Shown here: piece after piece, positions 14,009 to 22,275 of the stretch
Numbering within the stretch: the first letter of the stretch is position 1
Layout: every line of letters begins with the position of its first letter
Assembly: GCA_021734025.1 (NCBI GenBank)
Contig: JAIPJS010000004.1
Span: 248,001 to 312,000 of the forward strand
Reading direction: 5' to 3'
Source of the DNA: Candidatus Neomarinimicrobiota bacterium
Lineage (GTDB): Bacteria; Fidelibacterota; JAANXI01
DNA: 64,000 nt
Position numbers and translations under genes: made by a program
The notes under the pieces: model-generated
The model's database searches: none
Told to the model about the DNA's origin: nothing
The model's input: the letters and a program-made list of their open reading frames with translations, nothing else

Positions 14009-14680
14009 ATGGCAGACAACGAAGATATCCGGTTACCGGAAAACCTGGAATCACTCTACAGCGACCCGTGGCGAATTTTTCGGATTATGGCAGAATTCGT
14101 GGATGGGTTCGACACCCTTTCTCAGCTTGGCAAAGCAGTAGTATTCTGGGGATCGGCCAGAACCCCGAAGGATCACGCAGACTATCTCATGACTGAGCGC
14201 ATGGCGAAGAAACTCGGGGATCACGGTTTCAGCATTATTACCGGCGGCGGTCCCGGTTCCATGGAGGCGGCTAACAAGGGCGCCAAGGAGGCGGAGAGAC
14301 CCTCCATCGGCTTAAATATCGAACTCCCGCATGAGCAGGATTCCAACCCGTACGTAGAAATCGGAATAGACTTCCGATACTTTTTCGTTCGCAAGGTCAT
14401 GTTCGTCAAATACGCCTCCGCTTTTGTTTTGGTTCCAGGCGGATTCGGAACCATGGACGAATTCTCAGAAGTCATCACCTTGATTCAGACCAAAAAAATC
14501 GAGCCGATTCCGGTGGTTCTAATGGATTCGGATTACTGGGCCGGCCTCGTCAAATGGATGCAGACCAGACTCGTACGCGAAGGTAAAATCAGCCCCGAAG
14601 ATATGGACATTTTTCACATCAGTGACGATGAAGACGAAGCGATCAGTTATATCCTGGACTGGTATGAGAATCATAAGTAG
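14009..14680 (+). CDS. LOG family (TIGR00730) nucleotide phosphoribohydrolase
   Basis: A 223-aa Rossmann-fold cytoplasmic protein of the LOG family, often misannotated as lysine decarboxylase. Characterised members release the base from cytokinin or other nucleoside 5'-monophosphates. The two signature motifs are visible: GGGPGSMEAANKGA (about residues 80-93) and PGGFGTMDEFSEV (about 147-159), the latter with the catalytic Glu. The ribosome binding site is AAGGA. It stands alone between long repeat-filled regions. The natural substrate is unknown. Confidence 0.88.
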   Translation: MADNEDIRLPENLESLYSDPWRIFRIMAEFVDGFDTLSQLGKAVVFWGSARTPKDHADYLMTERMAKKLGDHGFSIITGGGPGSMEAANKGAKEAERPSIGLNIELPHEQDSNPYVEIGIDFRYFFVRKVMFVKYASAFVLVPGGFGTMDEFSEVITLIQTKKIEPIPVVLMDSDYWAGLVKWMQTRLVREGKISPEDMDIFHISDDEDEAISYILDWYENHK

Positions 14681-15132
14681 TGCTGCGTACAATTTTTTTT
14701 CTCGCAATGGGTGAAAACCCGTCATTCCGACCGGAGCGAAGCGGAGTGGAGGAATCTCGAGAAGGAATCTGCGGAGGTAAACCCACGAGATCCTTCGGCT
14801 GCGTTCCGACAAATCGGAACTCCGCTCAGGATGACTGGCGTTGTGGTATTATTCAAGTAAATTAACATATTTCACTGTAGTGTACCATGGTCAACTAATG
14901 GAAGAGTTCTACGTAGCACGCAGTACACCATACTCATCCACGGTAATAAATTCCTGAATATCCGCATTTTTATTCCCACAATTTGTAAAACACCTTCCCC
15001 TTTCGGAAAATGAGATTCCCCACAACGGACTGAAACTCAGGCGAGGCAGGGATTTCATGGAACTTACATTCTTTGGAGGAAAGGCGGTACGGAAGTTGCA
15101 TTTTTCTCAGGGAATGTAACCGAAAGGGTTTT
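14681..15132. repeat. Intergenic repeats (ATCCTTCG/GGATGAC family)
   Basis: No gene is supported. Positions 14721-14761 and 14786-14836 hold two oppositely oriented copies of the GTCATTCCGACC...GGAATCTCG / GAGATCCTTCG...CAGGATGACTGG element. The second copy carries an internal inverted repeat TTCCGACAAATCGGAA. The remainder up to the 63-aa gene is unremarkable. Confidence 0.6.
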
Positions 15133-15324
15133 ATGGAAACTCAAACAGCGCCTCCCGCCGCCAAAGATACCTGGTGTCCCCTGCTGGATGTGCCGTGTCC
15201 GAATGGACCGGCTTCGGCCGCGGAATGTCACCGCCGCGTCGAGGGGGACTTCAATCCCCTGCACAACTGGCGTGATTTAGCCATTCTTTGTTGCGCGGAC
15301 GACCGCCGTACTTCTACAGACTGA
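15133..15324 (+). CDS. Small cysteine protein of 63 aa
   Basis: A short soluble protein starting at METQTAPPAAK, preceded by AAAGGG. Cysteines lie at 15, 22, 32, 53 and 54, in WCPLLDVPCPNG, ECHRRVEGDF and WRDLAILCCADDRR. The spacing and lack of a signal peptide suggest a metal- or disulfide-binding cytosolic protein. I do not recognise the family. The alternative longer start at 15073 lacks support. It converges on the glycosyltransferase operon. Confidence 0.6.
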   Translation: METQTAPPAAKDTWCPLLDVPCPNGPASAAECHRRVEGDFNPLHNWRDLAILCCADDRRTSTD

Positions 15325-15336
15325 TCCGTCGAAATA

Positions 15337-16269
15337 CTATTCCGTCGCTTCGAAAAATCCCCGTAACACAGCGACGCCCAGAAGATACCTGACAAAAATG
15401 TGGGATACCGGCGGTGGAGTTATCGTATACAGAAATCTTCCTAGCCCCTCAGTAATACTGGAGAGTAGAACGGCTTTTCTCACCGAGGAATATGTGCCGT
15501 CTGCCGACCAGCCGACAATATCCAGTCCTACTCGTGATGACAATTCAGGATATTTTTCGACCAGATACGGCACGGATTCTTTTCCGTATTGGTACAGCAG
15601 CGTCCGGGTCCGATCCAACGTCCGAAAATGGTGATGTTGTAATTCCGTCTTCGCTGTATAGATAAATTGGCTTTGGATCTGTTGCGTTATTCGGAAGGCA
15701 TATTCCGTATCGTCTCCCCCGTATGCCTTTAGGTTTTCGTCAAACCCGCCCACCTGCTCATAGACTGTTCGTCGCATACTGGTACAGCCGAAGAGTATCT
15801 GATGCGCCGGGACCGTTCCACCTTCCCCCGACTGGCCGGCTCCGCGAGATTTTCGGTAGAGGTATCGCGTAAATTTGGTTCTCGGCGTCTCGTCTCCCGG
15901 CACGTATTTGTTAATGATGCCGCTGATATCCGGAGCTGATTCATAATACTCGAGATGGGATTGAATGTAGTCCTTTTCGGCGGTCATATCCGAATCGAGA
16001 AAAAAAAGTATCTCCCCGGAAGAGGCCTCCAGTCCCGTATTTCTCGCCGCGGCCAGTCCCCGGTTCTCAGAGTGCTGCAGGATCCGCAGTGTCGGTTCAC
16101 TCGAATTGTAGCCTGTTACCTTTTCGCGAGTGTCGTCGGTGGATCCGTCATCGACAACGATGATTTCACCGGTGATTGAGTCCTGTAATTCCTGATTCAG
16201 GATTGACCGTATACAGAGCCTGATTGTATTCGAGGCGTTGTATGCCGGAATAATGACGGAGTAATCCAT
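15337..16269 (-). CDS. Family 2 glycosyltransferase
   Basis: A 310-aa GT-A-fold glycosyltransferase that probably adds a sugar to a lipid-linked or surface glycan at the inner face of the membrane. It has MDYSVIIPAYNASNTI at the N-terminus, VVDDGSTDDT, the metal-binding FFLDSDMTAEKDY and YGGDDTEYAFR as the ED-like catalytic region. The start chosen (MDY) lies just beyond the stop of the preceding gene; a start five codons upstream would overlap it. A hydrophobic C-terminal stretch may anchor it. It is the last gene of the polysaccharide operon. Confidence 0.88.
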   Translation of the reverse strand: MDYSVIIPAYNASNTIRLCIRSILNQELQDSITGEIIVVDDGSTDDTREKVTGYNSSEPTLRILQHSENRGLAAARNTGLEASSGEILFFLDSDMTAEKDYIQSHLEYYESAPDISGIINKYVPGDETPRTKFTRYLYRKSRGAGQSGEGGTVPAHQILFGCTSMRRTVYEQVGGFDENLKAYGGDDTEYAFRITQQIQSQFIYTAKTELQHHHFRTLDRTRTLLYQYGKESVPYLVEKYPELSSRVGLDIVGWSADGTYSSVRKAVLLSSITEGLGRFLYTITPPPVSHIFVRYLLGVAVLRGFFEATE

Positions 16270-16273
16270 GGAT

Positions 16274-17386
16274 TTACCGCCCATTTCCCCAGGGAAGTGA
16301 ATCGATCCAGCCTTCCCGGTGATATATCATGTAAACTGAGCGGATAACGTTTTTCACATCGTGATATTTTTCCACCCACCGCTTGCCGTACCGGGCGCGA
16401 TCCCGAATTTTTTCCGGATCGTCAAGGAGTTGATTCAGATCTTCGTAGAGCGTTTCGTTCGAAACGTTGACAAACGGATGATCCGGCAGAAACTCTTCGT
16501 ATTGCTGGATCAGGTTGGTGCAGCAGCATAATCCCATGGACAGGGATTCCACGGAATTCATGCCGTAACCCCAGCCGCCGGTGTTGGAGATCTGGTCGAT
16601 GTACACATCGGAAGAAGCTTTCAGTTCCAGCGTTTCGTCGTGGGGCCGGTTTTCGATGAGGACAAACTCGGCGTCGTCCCGCTCTGACGCGATCTGCTCG
16701 CACACTTGGATAATCCGCGATGAACCTTTAAAGTACCGGTTTCGCGTAGCGTGACACATCCGGATCGGACTGTGGAGATCGTAGTTCGCCTCGTACTCGG
16801 TGGTCTCAAACGGAAGAAATACATACTCGATGTTCGGATGCTTCTCCAGGAGGTCAAGTTCGCTGGTGATGTTGACGTCCGCCACTGCATCGATGGCAGG
16901 AATAACCCCCCTGAGCCGCAAATCCGTCCCGTGATAGCTGCAGACGATATGCTTCCCGGCGGCACTCAGATCCTGAATAACGCGGGCATCCCGGAAAAAC
17001 CCGATGCCGCCTTCCAGGTGATAGATGTCGAAATCCCACAAGTCGTATTCCCTGAGAGCACTCCGGATAATCGGTGACCAGATGGCATCCCGGATCGTGA
17101 AAAACCACTTTTCCGCAAAATTCTGTGGCTCCCAGTACGGCGGATACCCGTCCGGCTCCTCGTACATGCCGGCCGGTCCATGAGCTTTGTATGCGAACTT
17201 TTTAATCCACTGGAGCCACTTGGCGTTGGGCGTCAGTGGCAGGTCAAGATGGATATCCTCCGGGAACTGGCTTTCGTTGGGGAACAAAGTCACGTACCGC
17301 GCCTCGTTCCCGAGGTCCCGGTGCGCACGCTGCCAGATTTCCAGCGTGCCTGCGTTGTTTTCTGTTGTGAGATAAAGGATTTTCAA
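16274..17386 (-). CDS. GT-B type glycosyltransferase
   Basis: A 370-aa glycosyltransferase-like protein. The N-terminus MKILYLTTENNAGTLEIWQRAHRD, the central CSYHGTDLRLRG and the donor-domain region SNTGGWGYGMNSVESLSMG, near QYEEFLPDHPFV, are typical of GT-B enzymes of the GT1/GT4 superfamily. Donor and acceptor sugars are unknown. It sits between the GT4 gene (70 bp upstream) and the GT2 gene in the same operon. Confidence 0.75.
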   Translation of the reverse strand: MKILYLTTENNAGTLEIWQRAHRDLGNEARYVTLFPNESQFPEDIHLDLPLTPNAKWLQWIKKFAYKAHGPAGMYEEPDGYPPYWEPQNFAEKWFFTIRDAIWSPIIRSALREYDLWDFDIYHLEGGIGFFRDARVIQDLSAAGKHIVCSYHGTDLRLRGVIPAIDAVADVNITSELDLLEKHPNIEYVFLPFETTEYEANYDLHSPIRMCHATRNRYFKGSSRIIQVCEQIASERDDAEFVLIENRPHDETLELKASSDVYIDQISNTGGWGYGMNSVESLSMGLCCCTNLIQQYEEFLPDHPFVNVSNETLYEDLNQLLDDPEKIRDRARYGKRWVEKYHDVKNVIRSVYMIYHREGWIDSLPWGNGR

Positions 17387-17456
17387 GAATTTGGCCTTCT
17401 AATCTGTTCCATTTCCGTTAAAATTAGAAAAAACCGCCGGTAGCCGCAATTGACGG

Positions 17457-18587
17457 TTATCCGCGCTTCTTTGCGAATATCCGTGTATAAAATTTGTGTA
17501 ATTCCTCCTGCATTCGGGACCAATTCAGATGGCTCTCCACTGCCCGGATACCGTTTTCGCTCATTTTGTTGCGAAGTTTTGGATTTGCATACAGTTTTTC
17601 GATAGCCGCGGCAATGTTGGACGGCGTTGTTTCTTCCAAAATAATACCCGCCCGATTTTCACCGAGAAATTGATGGGCCGAAGGATAATTCCCGGCAATC
17701 ACCGGAAGGCCCGAGGCAAGGTACTCGAATGTCTTACCCTGGACGCTTTTTCGAAAGGCCGGCGTTGGAAAAAGCGCCATAATTCCAACAGAGGCTCTCG
17801 CCAATACTTGAGGCATTTGTGAATGCGGGACCGGGTCGTTAAGCACAACTACTGGCTCAAGATTTTGATCGGATATACGGCAGCGCAACTCACTCTCATA
17901 TTCTGGCGGGTCATACCTCCCGATAATCCGGAGTTTCCCCGCCTTTTCTCTTTGATAGAATTTGCCAAATCCGGTAATCAATTCCGATATTCCCCGGGCG
18001 GGAGCGATTTGTCCCTGATACAGTACGGTAAAATCATCCTGTGCGATTTCGGGATCCGGTCTATTAAAAATATCACGTCGTGGGAAATTATATATTATTG
18101 CATGGTCACGCGTAGCCCATCTCATCTGTTGAGCGAGCGGTCTGGCCGTAAAAACCACCCCGTCGACCAGGGGAAGCCCGATATGTTCGAGTGCGCCCAG
18201 CAAAAAGGACACAAGCATTCGCTTCGGATAACTTGCCGGCGAAAAATCCCGGATGACTTCGGGGAGCGGTTCATGCATGTCGTAAACGATGGCAGCATTA
18301 GTCCGGCGGCGTAACCACGGGGCCAGCATCAACAATTCCGCCTCGTGTAGATGGTAGAGATCAGCCTGTAATTCCACGGCAAGGTTACATATACGAACCA
18401 AATTTTTCCTTAGGGATTTGAGCGGAAACGGGACAACCTGAATGTCGGAATAGGATATCTCGGGTTCCGAAACCTCCCGGGCAATCAGGGAAATTGTATC
18501 CGCCCAACCGCGTAGACTCCAAAGTTCCTTATAATAAATCCGATCATCATACGGCGAATGGCCGAGTGTCAGGTGGCAAATATGCAT
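17457..18587 (-). CDS. Family 4 glycosyltransferase
   Basis: A 376-aa GT-B enzyme with the N-terminal MHICHLTLGHSPYDDRI, an acceptor-domain YDMHEPLPE, the donor-domain VLYQGQIAPARGISELI and the EX7E-like KTFEYLASGLPVIAGN. Transfer of an activated sugar to a growing surface polysaccharide is inferred from family and operon. Its ATG is four bases downstream of the flippase stop. Confidence 0.87.
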   Translation of the reverse strand: MHICHLTLGHSPYDDRIYYKELWSLRGWADTISLIAREVSEPEISYSDIQVVPFPLKSLRKNLVRICNLAVELQADLYHLHEAELLMLAPWLRRRTNAAIVYDMHEPLPEVIRDFSPASYPKRMLVSFLLGALEHIGLPLVDGVVFTARPLAQQMRWATRDHAIIYNFPRRDIFNRPDPEIAQDDFTVLYQGQIAPARGISELITGFGKFYQREKAGKLRIIGRYDPPEYESELRCRISDQNLEPVVVLNDPVPHSQMPQVLARASVGIMALFPTPAFRKSVQGKTFEYLASGLPVIAGNYPSAHQFLGENRAGIILEETTPSNIAAAIEKLYANPKLRNKMSENGIRAVESHLNWSRMQEELHKFYTRIFAKKRG

Positions 18588-18591
18588 CGGC

Positions 18592-20049
18592 TTACGCGCT
18601 CACCCGTTTGAAACGGCCAGCCAGTTGTTTCAGTTCGCTCATCCGAACGAATCCAAAGACGAAATGCAGTACGACGTATGCGAGAATCATCAAAATTCTG
18701 ACTGATAATGACAGGTCTGTGAGGTAATAAATTCCGACGAGAACGACAGTAATCCCAAAGGTGGTCGCCACTTTTCTCCACTGATACGGAATGGGATAGA
18801 GTGTCCGGTTCGCCCGGTAGAGCAGCACCGCCATCACGGCATAGCCCAAAAATGTAGCCAGAGCAGCCCCTGTAATTCCCAGCGATGGGATCAGCAGGAA
18901 ATTTCCGGCGATATTTGCGATAGCGCCAACACCGGTATAAATGGCCAGTTTTCCGGATTTGTTTTTCAGGTATATTCCAGGAAGGAAGTTAATGTAGGCA
19001 CCGTACATAATGTAGGCGGCGAAAATAATCGGAACGATGATGGTGGCACTGAGGAAATCCGGACCTAGCAGCGTCCCCATACCGGGAAGCGGAATTCTCA
19101 CCAAATATTCCAGGAGAAAGGTTAATCCTATAAATAATCCGCAGAGAATAAACATGAAATAGGTAAATACGCGGGAGAAAATCTCCGGCCCGTTCTCCTG
19201 CTGGCCGGCCTTCATAAAAAACGGCTGCCACGCAAAGTAAAACGCGCTGACCACCAGCATCATGAAGATACCGAGTTTGTAGCCCGCGCTGTAAAGGCCA
19301 ACGGTGGCTACATCGGTCAGTTCTTTCAGGATCGGCCGGTCGATGAGCTCCATGATCATGCTCCCAATTCCCGCAGGAATTAGAGGCAGACCGAATTTGA
19401 AGAGAGCGAGCCATCTTTCCTTTGAAAATCTCGGCGTTAGCTCCCGGAAAAGTACCGGTGTCAGGGTTACAAACATCGCCGAGCTGGCAATAATATTGGC
19501 GATGAAAACGCCAACCACGCCCATTTGCAGATATCCGACCAGGTAAATGTTCAATCCAAGGGTTACCGTTACATTCACAAAACTCACAAAGACATAATAG
19601 ACCGGTTGCTCCCGAATGCGCAGCAGGGTCTGGGGGAGCACATTCAGCGTATCCAACAGGATAATTCCAGCCAGTAACACTATAATCAGGGAGAGTTCGG
19701 TCGTCTCAAACAGGGCGGAGGCAATGGGATTGGCCGCAAGCAGAATCAGCAAACTCAGAATTAGTGAGGTTCCGGAAACCGACCAGAATCCTGTGGAAAA
19801 AATAAGTCGTTTGTTCTCCGGCTCTTCCGCGAGCTCGTAATTCCGGATCAACGCGGAGTCCGTGCCGTATCGATACACGATCTTGGCGAATCCGGCGAAG
19901 AAGAAGCCCAGCGCAATAATGCCATATTCTTCTTTGGTAAGGGTGTTCGTGTAAAACGGTAACAAAAGAAATGTGATAACCCGGGTGGCGATATACCCCA
20001 CCCCGTAAATTACGGAATCCGTAAATAACTTTTTTAACTGGTCAAACAC
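18592..20049 (-). CDS. Polysaccharide flippase, Wzx/MATE-type
   Basis: A 485-aa polytopic inner-membrane protein with about 14 helices and a polybasic N-terminal MFDQLKKLFTDSVIYGVGYIATR that matches the oligosaccharide flippase (Polysacc_synt) family. It should flip lipid-linked glycan units to the periplasm. The start codon is GTG. It is first in a four-gene operon with three glycosyltransferases; no polymerase or initiating transferase is present in the window, so the pathway is incomplete here. Confidence 0.87.
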   Translation of the reverse strand: MFDQLKKLFTDSVIYGVGYIATRVITFLLLPFYTNTLTKEEYGIIALGFFFAGFAKIVYRYGTDSALIRNYELAEEPENKRLIFSTGFWSVSGTSLILSLLILLAANPIASALFETTELSLIIVLLAGIILLDTLNVLPQTLLRIREQPVYYVFVSFVNVTVTLGLNIYLVGYLQMGVVGVFIANIIASSAMFVTLTPVLFRELTPRFSKERWLALFKFGLPLIPAGIGSMIMELIDRPILKELTDVATVGLYSAGYKLGIFMMLVVSAFYFAWQPFFMKAGQQENGPEIFSRVFTYFMFILCGLFIGLTFLLEYLVRIPLPGMGTLLGPDFLSATIIVPIIFAAYIMYGAYINFLPGIYLKNKSGKLAIYTGVGAIANIAGNFLLIPSLGITGAALATFLGYAVMAVLLYRANRTLYPIPYQWRKVATTFGITVVLVGIYYLTDLSLSVRILMILAYVVLHFVFGFVRMSELKQLAGRFKRVSA

Positions 20050-20149
20050 CCGACCACCATAACTCGTTGGAAAACCCCATAACGGCGTGCATTCTAATGA
20101 AAAAAGGGAAGTTTGGCAATGAAAGCTTCAATAACTTATACTCTGAACT

Positions 20150-20581
20150 ATGCATGGACAATCAAAATCGACCACCTGCCCCGTGTTGTTCGTGGAGGAC
20201 AGCGCCGAGTTCAGAGAACTCGTCCATCGAAAATATCTGAACGGATGTGACGTGACTCTCCTGGAATCCGGCCAGCGATTTTTAGAGACTCTTCGCCGAC
20301 GGCAGTTTCATTTTATGCTTATGGATTATCAGCTCCCCGGCGATTATTCCGGGGAGGAACTGATACAAATTGCGCGCTCCAATGGTTATGACGGGGCGGT
20401 TATCGGCGTCTCCTCATCTGAATACCTCAACCGGAAGTTGCTCAAAGCCGGGGCCGACGTCGCACTCCCGAAGCGGGAGCAGTATTTTCTTCCGCAAACA
20501 ATTCGCCAGGGACTGAGTCTCGCCGAGGCGCGTGGAGCAACTGTACAGTGTACTTTTGGACTCAATTCCGATAGCAACTGA
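20150..20581 (+). CDS. Stand-alone receiver-domain protein
   Basis: A 143-aa CheY-like response regulator without output domain. Acidic residues Glu16/Asp17 (FVEDSAEF), phospho-acceptor Asp59 (MLMDYQLPGD), the switch Ser near 88-90 (GVSSSE) and Lys108 (ALPKRE) are all present. It probably acts by protein interaction in a phosphorelay; the partner kinase is not adjacent. It is divergent from the flippase operon. Confidence 0.82.
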   Translation: MHGQSKSTTCPVLFVEDSAEFRELVHRKYLNGCDVTLLESGQRFLETLRRRQFHFMLMDYQLPGDYSGEELIQIARSNGYDGAVIGVSSSEYLNRKLLKAGADVALPKREQYFLPQTIRQGLSLAEARGATVQCTFGLNSDSN

Positions 20582-20874
20582 CGGCGTTACTCTGGGGTTT
20601 TTCTTAAAAAGTAATTCACACTAAAAAGTTGATATTCAAAAACTTATACCAATCATAGATCCAAAGATATAACGCATCCAACCAATCTCTTTAAAATAAT
20701 TGTATATCCAATGGCGAAATTTATTTCATAAATTAATTATAATGGGTATATTTAATATACATTATCTTATGGGCGGAATTCACCGGCGCAATTGAAAAAG
20801 AGCGGGACACGGCATTCGTGAGGCGTAACCGGCTCTAAAATACCCTGCCCTTAAACCGGAAAAAGGACAAGACT
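20582..20874. other. AT-rich gap and possible structured leader of the HNH gene
   Basis: Bases 20600-20770 are markedly AT-rich and show no gene. The last 100 bases are GC-richer and can fold: GAGC/GCTC arms (20809-20844 region) enclose CACG-GCATT-CGTG. It matches no riboswitch I know. A transcribed leader or a remnant of an element end are both possible. Confidence 0.35.
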
Positions 20875-21354
20875 ATGATACTCAAGACTAAGGACCGCAG
20901 ACGCTTCATGGACAGCCTGGGATCCAGCGGAGATGAAAGCTGCTGGGTCTGGGAAGGAACAAAAAATAATTCAGGTTATCCCCTGTTCAGCCTGCAGGGG
21001 GAAATGGTCTCCGCCCTGCGGTTACTGTACCAAATCTATTACGAACGTAAAATCCCCAAGAACTGGGTAGTCTCTCATATCTGTGAGGATAACAGCTGCG
21101 TCAATCCCAACCACATCTATATTACCACCCGATCTGAGCGCACCCGGCAGGCATATCAGAAGCGGGAACTGATTCCGGCTTCACAGCGCGGAGAAAAAAA
21201 TCCAAATTCCAAGCTGTGTGAACAGGATATCCGGGCCATCCGCGCTGCCAAAGAGGACGGCATTACTCATCAACAACTGGCAAAAGAGTACCAGGTAACA
21301 AAAACCACGATTTCTCAAATCGTAAATAACAAATTATGGGCTCATGTGACCTGA
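20875..21354 (+). CDS. HNH homing-type endonuclease
   Basis: A 159-aa protein like the free-standing HNH endonucleases of phages. Residues 20-90 hold a zinc-type HNH core (CWVWEGTKNNSGYPLF, WVVSHICEDNSCVNPNHIYI). The C-terminal part from residue 103 has the common tail RGEKNPNSKL...DIRAIRAAKEDGITHQQLAKEYQVTKTTISQIVNNKLWAHV, a helix-turn-helix for DNA recognition. It probably cuts a specific DNA site. No host gene is visibly interrupted at this position. The AT-rich flank suggests acquisition by transfer. Confidence 0.8.
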   Translation: MILKTKDRRRFMDSLGSSGDESCWVWEGTKNNSGYPLFSLQGEMVSALRLLYQIYYERKIPKNWVVSHICEDNSCVNPNHIYITTRSERTRQAYQKRELIPASQRGEKNPNSKLCEQDIRAIRAAKEDGITHQQLAKEYQVTKTTISQIVNNKLWAHVT

Positions 21355-21537
21355 TTTCTCACCGGACCTGGTGTATGTTTCAAATATTATCAATGTGAGC
21401 CTCCGGGACGTGAGCAATTCGTTTCCTTTCATTTGAAGTAACTATAGTCTGAGCGGCCGCTCAATATTTTTACTTTTTATCTATCTGTTTCATAGCCATA
21501 TTGAGACAATTAGCATTCTACAACGAACTCTCACAAC

Positions 21538-21550
21538 GGAGGGGCTTATC
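21538..21550 (+). promoter_or_regulatory. Ribosome binding site that points to an AUC start
   Basis: GGAGGGG at 21538-21544 is the only strong ribosome binding site upstream of the LiaF-like frame. The codon at ideal distance is ATC at 21548, in frame with the protein. No ATG, GTG or TTG lies in frame between this site and the TTG at 21638. Confidence 0.5.
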
Positions 21551-22249
21551 AATACATCACAGCGTGACACGTCCACCCAATTTCCCTGGGTTGGCATCGT
21601 TCTCATTCTGGCTGGAATCGTCTTCCTGCTTGAGACGTTGGACATCCTCAGCCTTGGGCATATTCTCGGCGACTGGTGGCCGCTTATATTCATCATTGTT
21701 GGCGTTATAAAACTCCAACGTGGCGAACGCAAGGGTGGCCTGGGATTATTCCTGGGTGGTTTGGTGTTCCTGAGTGTTACTCTTGAGGTGATCAATTGGT
21801 CCCAGGTAGTGCAGTTCTGGCCACTAATTTTGGTCGCGATCGGCATTTCGTTGATTCTGAAGCGACGGGGCATCAAACTCTCTGCGCATACGGCCTCCGC
21901 AAAGGACGACGAAATTATCCGTGCTCACGCCCTGTTTGGCGGTATCAGTCAGCGGTTTACTGTTCCGGCTCTCAAACACGGCGAGGTTTCTGCAATTTTT
22001 GGCGGAGTGGAGATTGATCTGGCCGATACTTCCGCTGCGGCCGAAGAGGTTACCTTTGATGTCACGGTCCTGTTCGGTGGCGCAGAAATCCGGGTGCCGC
22101 GCAATTGGGACGTTCGGGTGAAAGGCACCCCCATTCTGGGTGGCATCGAATCGAATGTTTTACCCCGGGAACAGCTGGAGGGCGAAAAATTTCCGGTGGT
22201 GACATTTTATTGTACAGTCGGGTTCGGCGGAATTGAAATAAAGCATTAA
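21548..22249 (+). CDS. LiaF-like membrane-stress protein (DUF5668)
   Basis: About 233 aa if read from ATC. Two hydrophobic hairpins (WVGIVLILAGIVFLLETLDIL, then WWPLIFIIVGVIKL and a second pair near residues 65-95) precede a beta-helical C-terminal domain with repeats such as HALFGGISQRF, SAIFGGVEIDL, TVLFGGAEIRV and GFGGIEIKH. This is the LiaF/VraT-like C-terminal fold, which in Firmicutes senses envelope stress with a kinase; outside Firmicutes the role is unclear. Starting at TTG 21638 would delete the first membrane helix. The hybrid kinase gene converges on it 26 bp downstream. Confidence 0.75.
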   Translation: MNTSQRDTSTQFPWVGIVLILAGIVFLLETLDILSLGHILGDWWPLIFIIVGVIKLQRGERKGGLGLFLGGLVFLSVTLEVINWSQVVQFWPLILVAIGISLILKRRGIKLSAHTASAKDDEIIRAHALFGGISQRFTVPALKHGEVSAIFGGVEIDLADTSAAAEEVTFDVTVLFGGAEIRVPRNWDVRVKGTPILGGIESNVLPREQLEGEKFPVVTFYCTVGFGGIEIKH

Positions 22250-22275
22250 ATGTTGTTTTAGTACCAGCCTCGGAA

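Noticed and set aside
20770-20874. Possible cyclic di-GMP riboswitch before the HNH gene
   Set aside because: The invariant GACGCAAAGCC core is absent.
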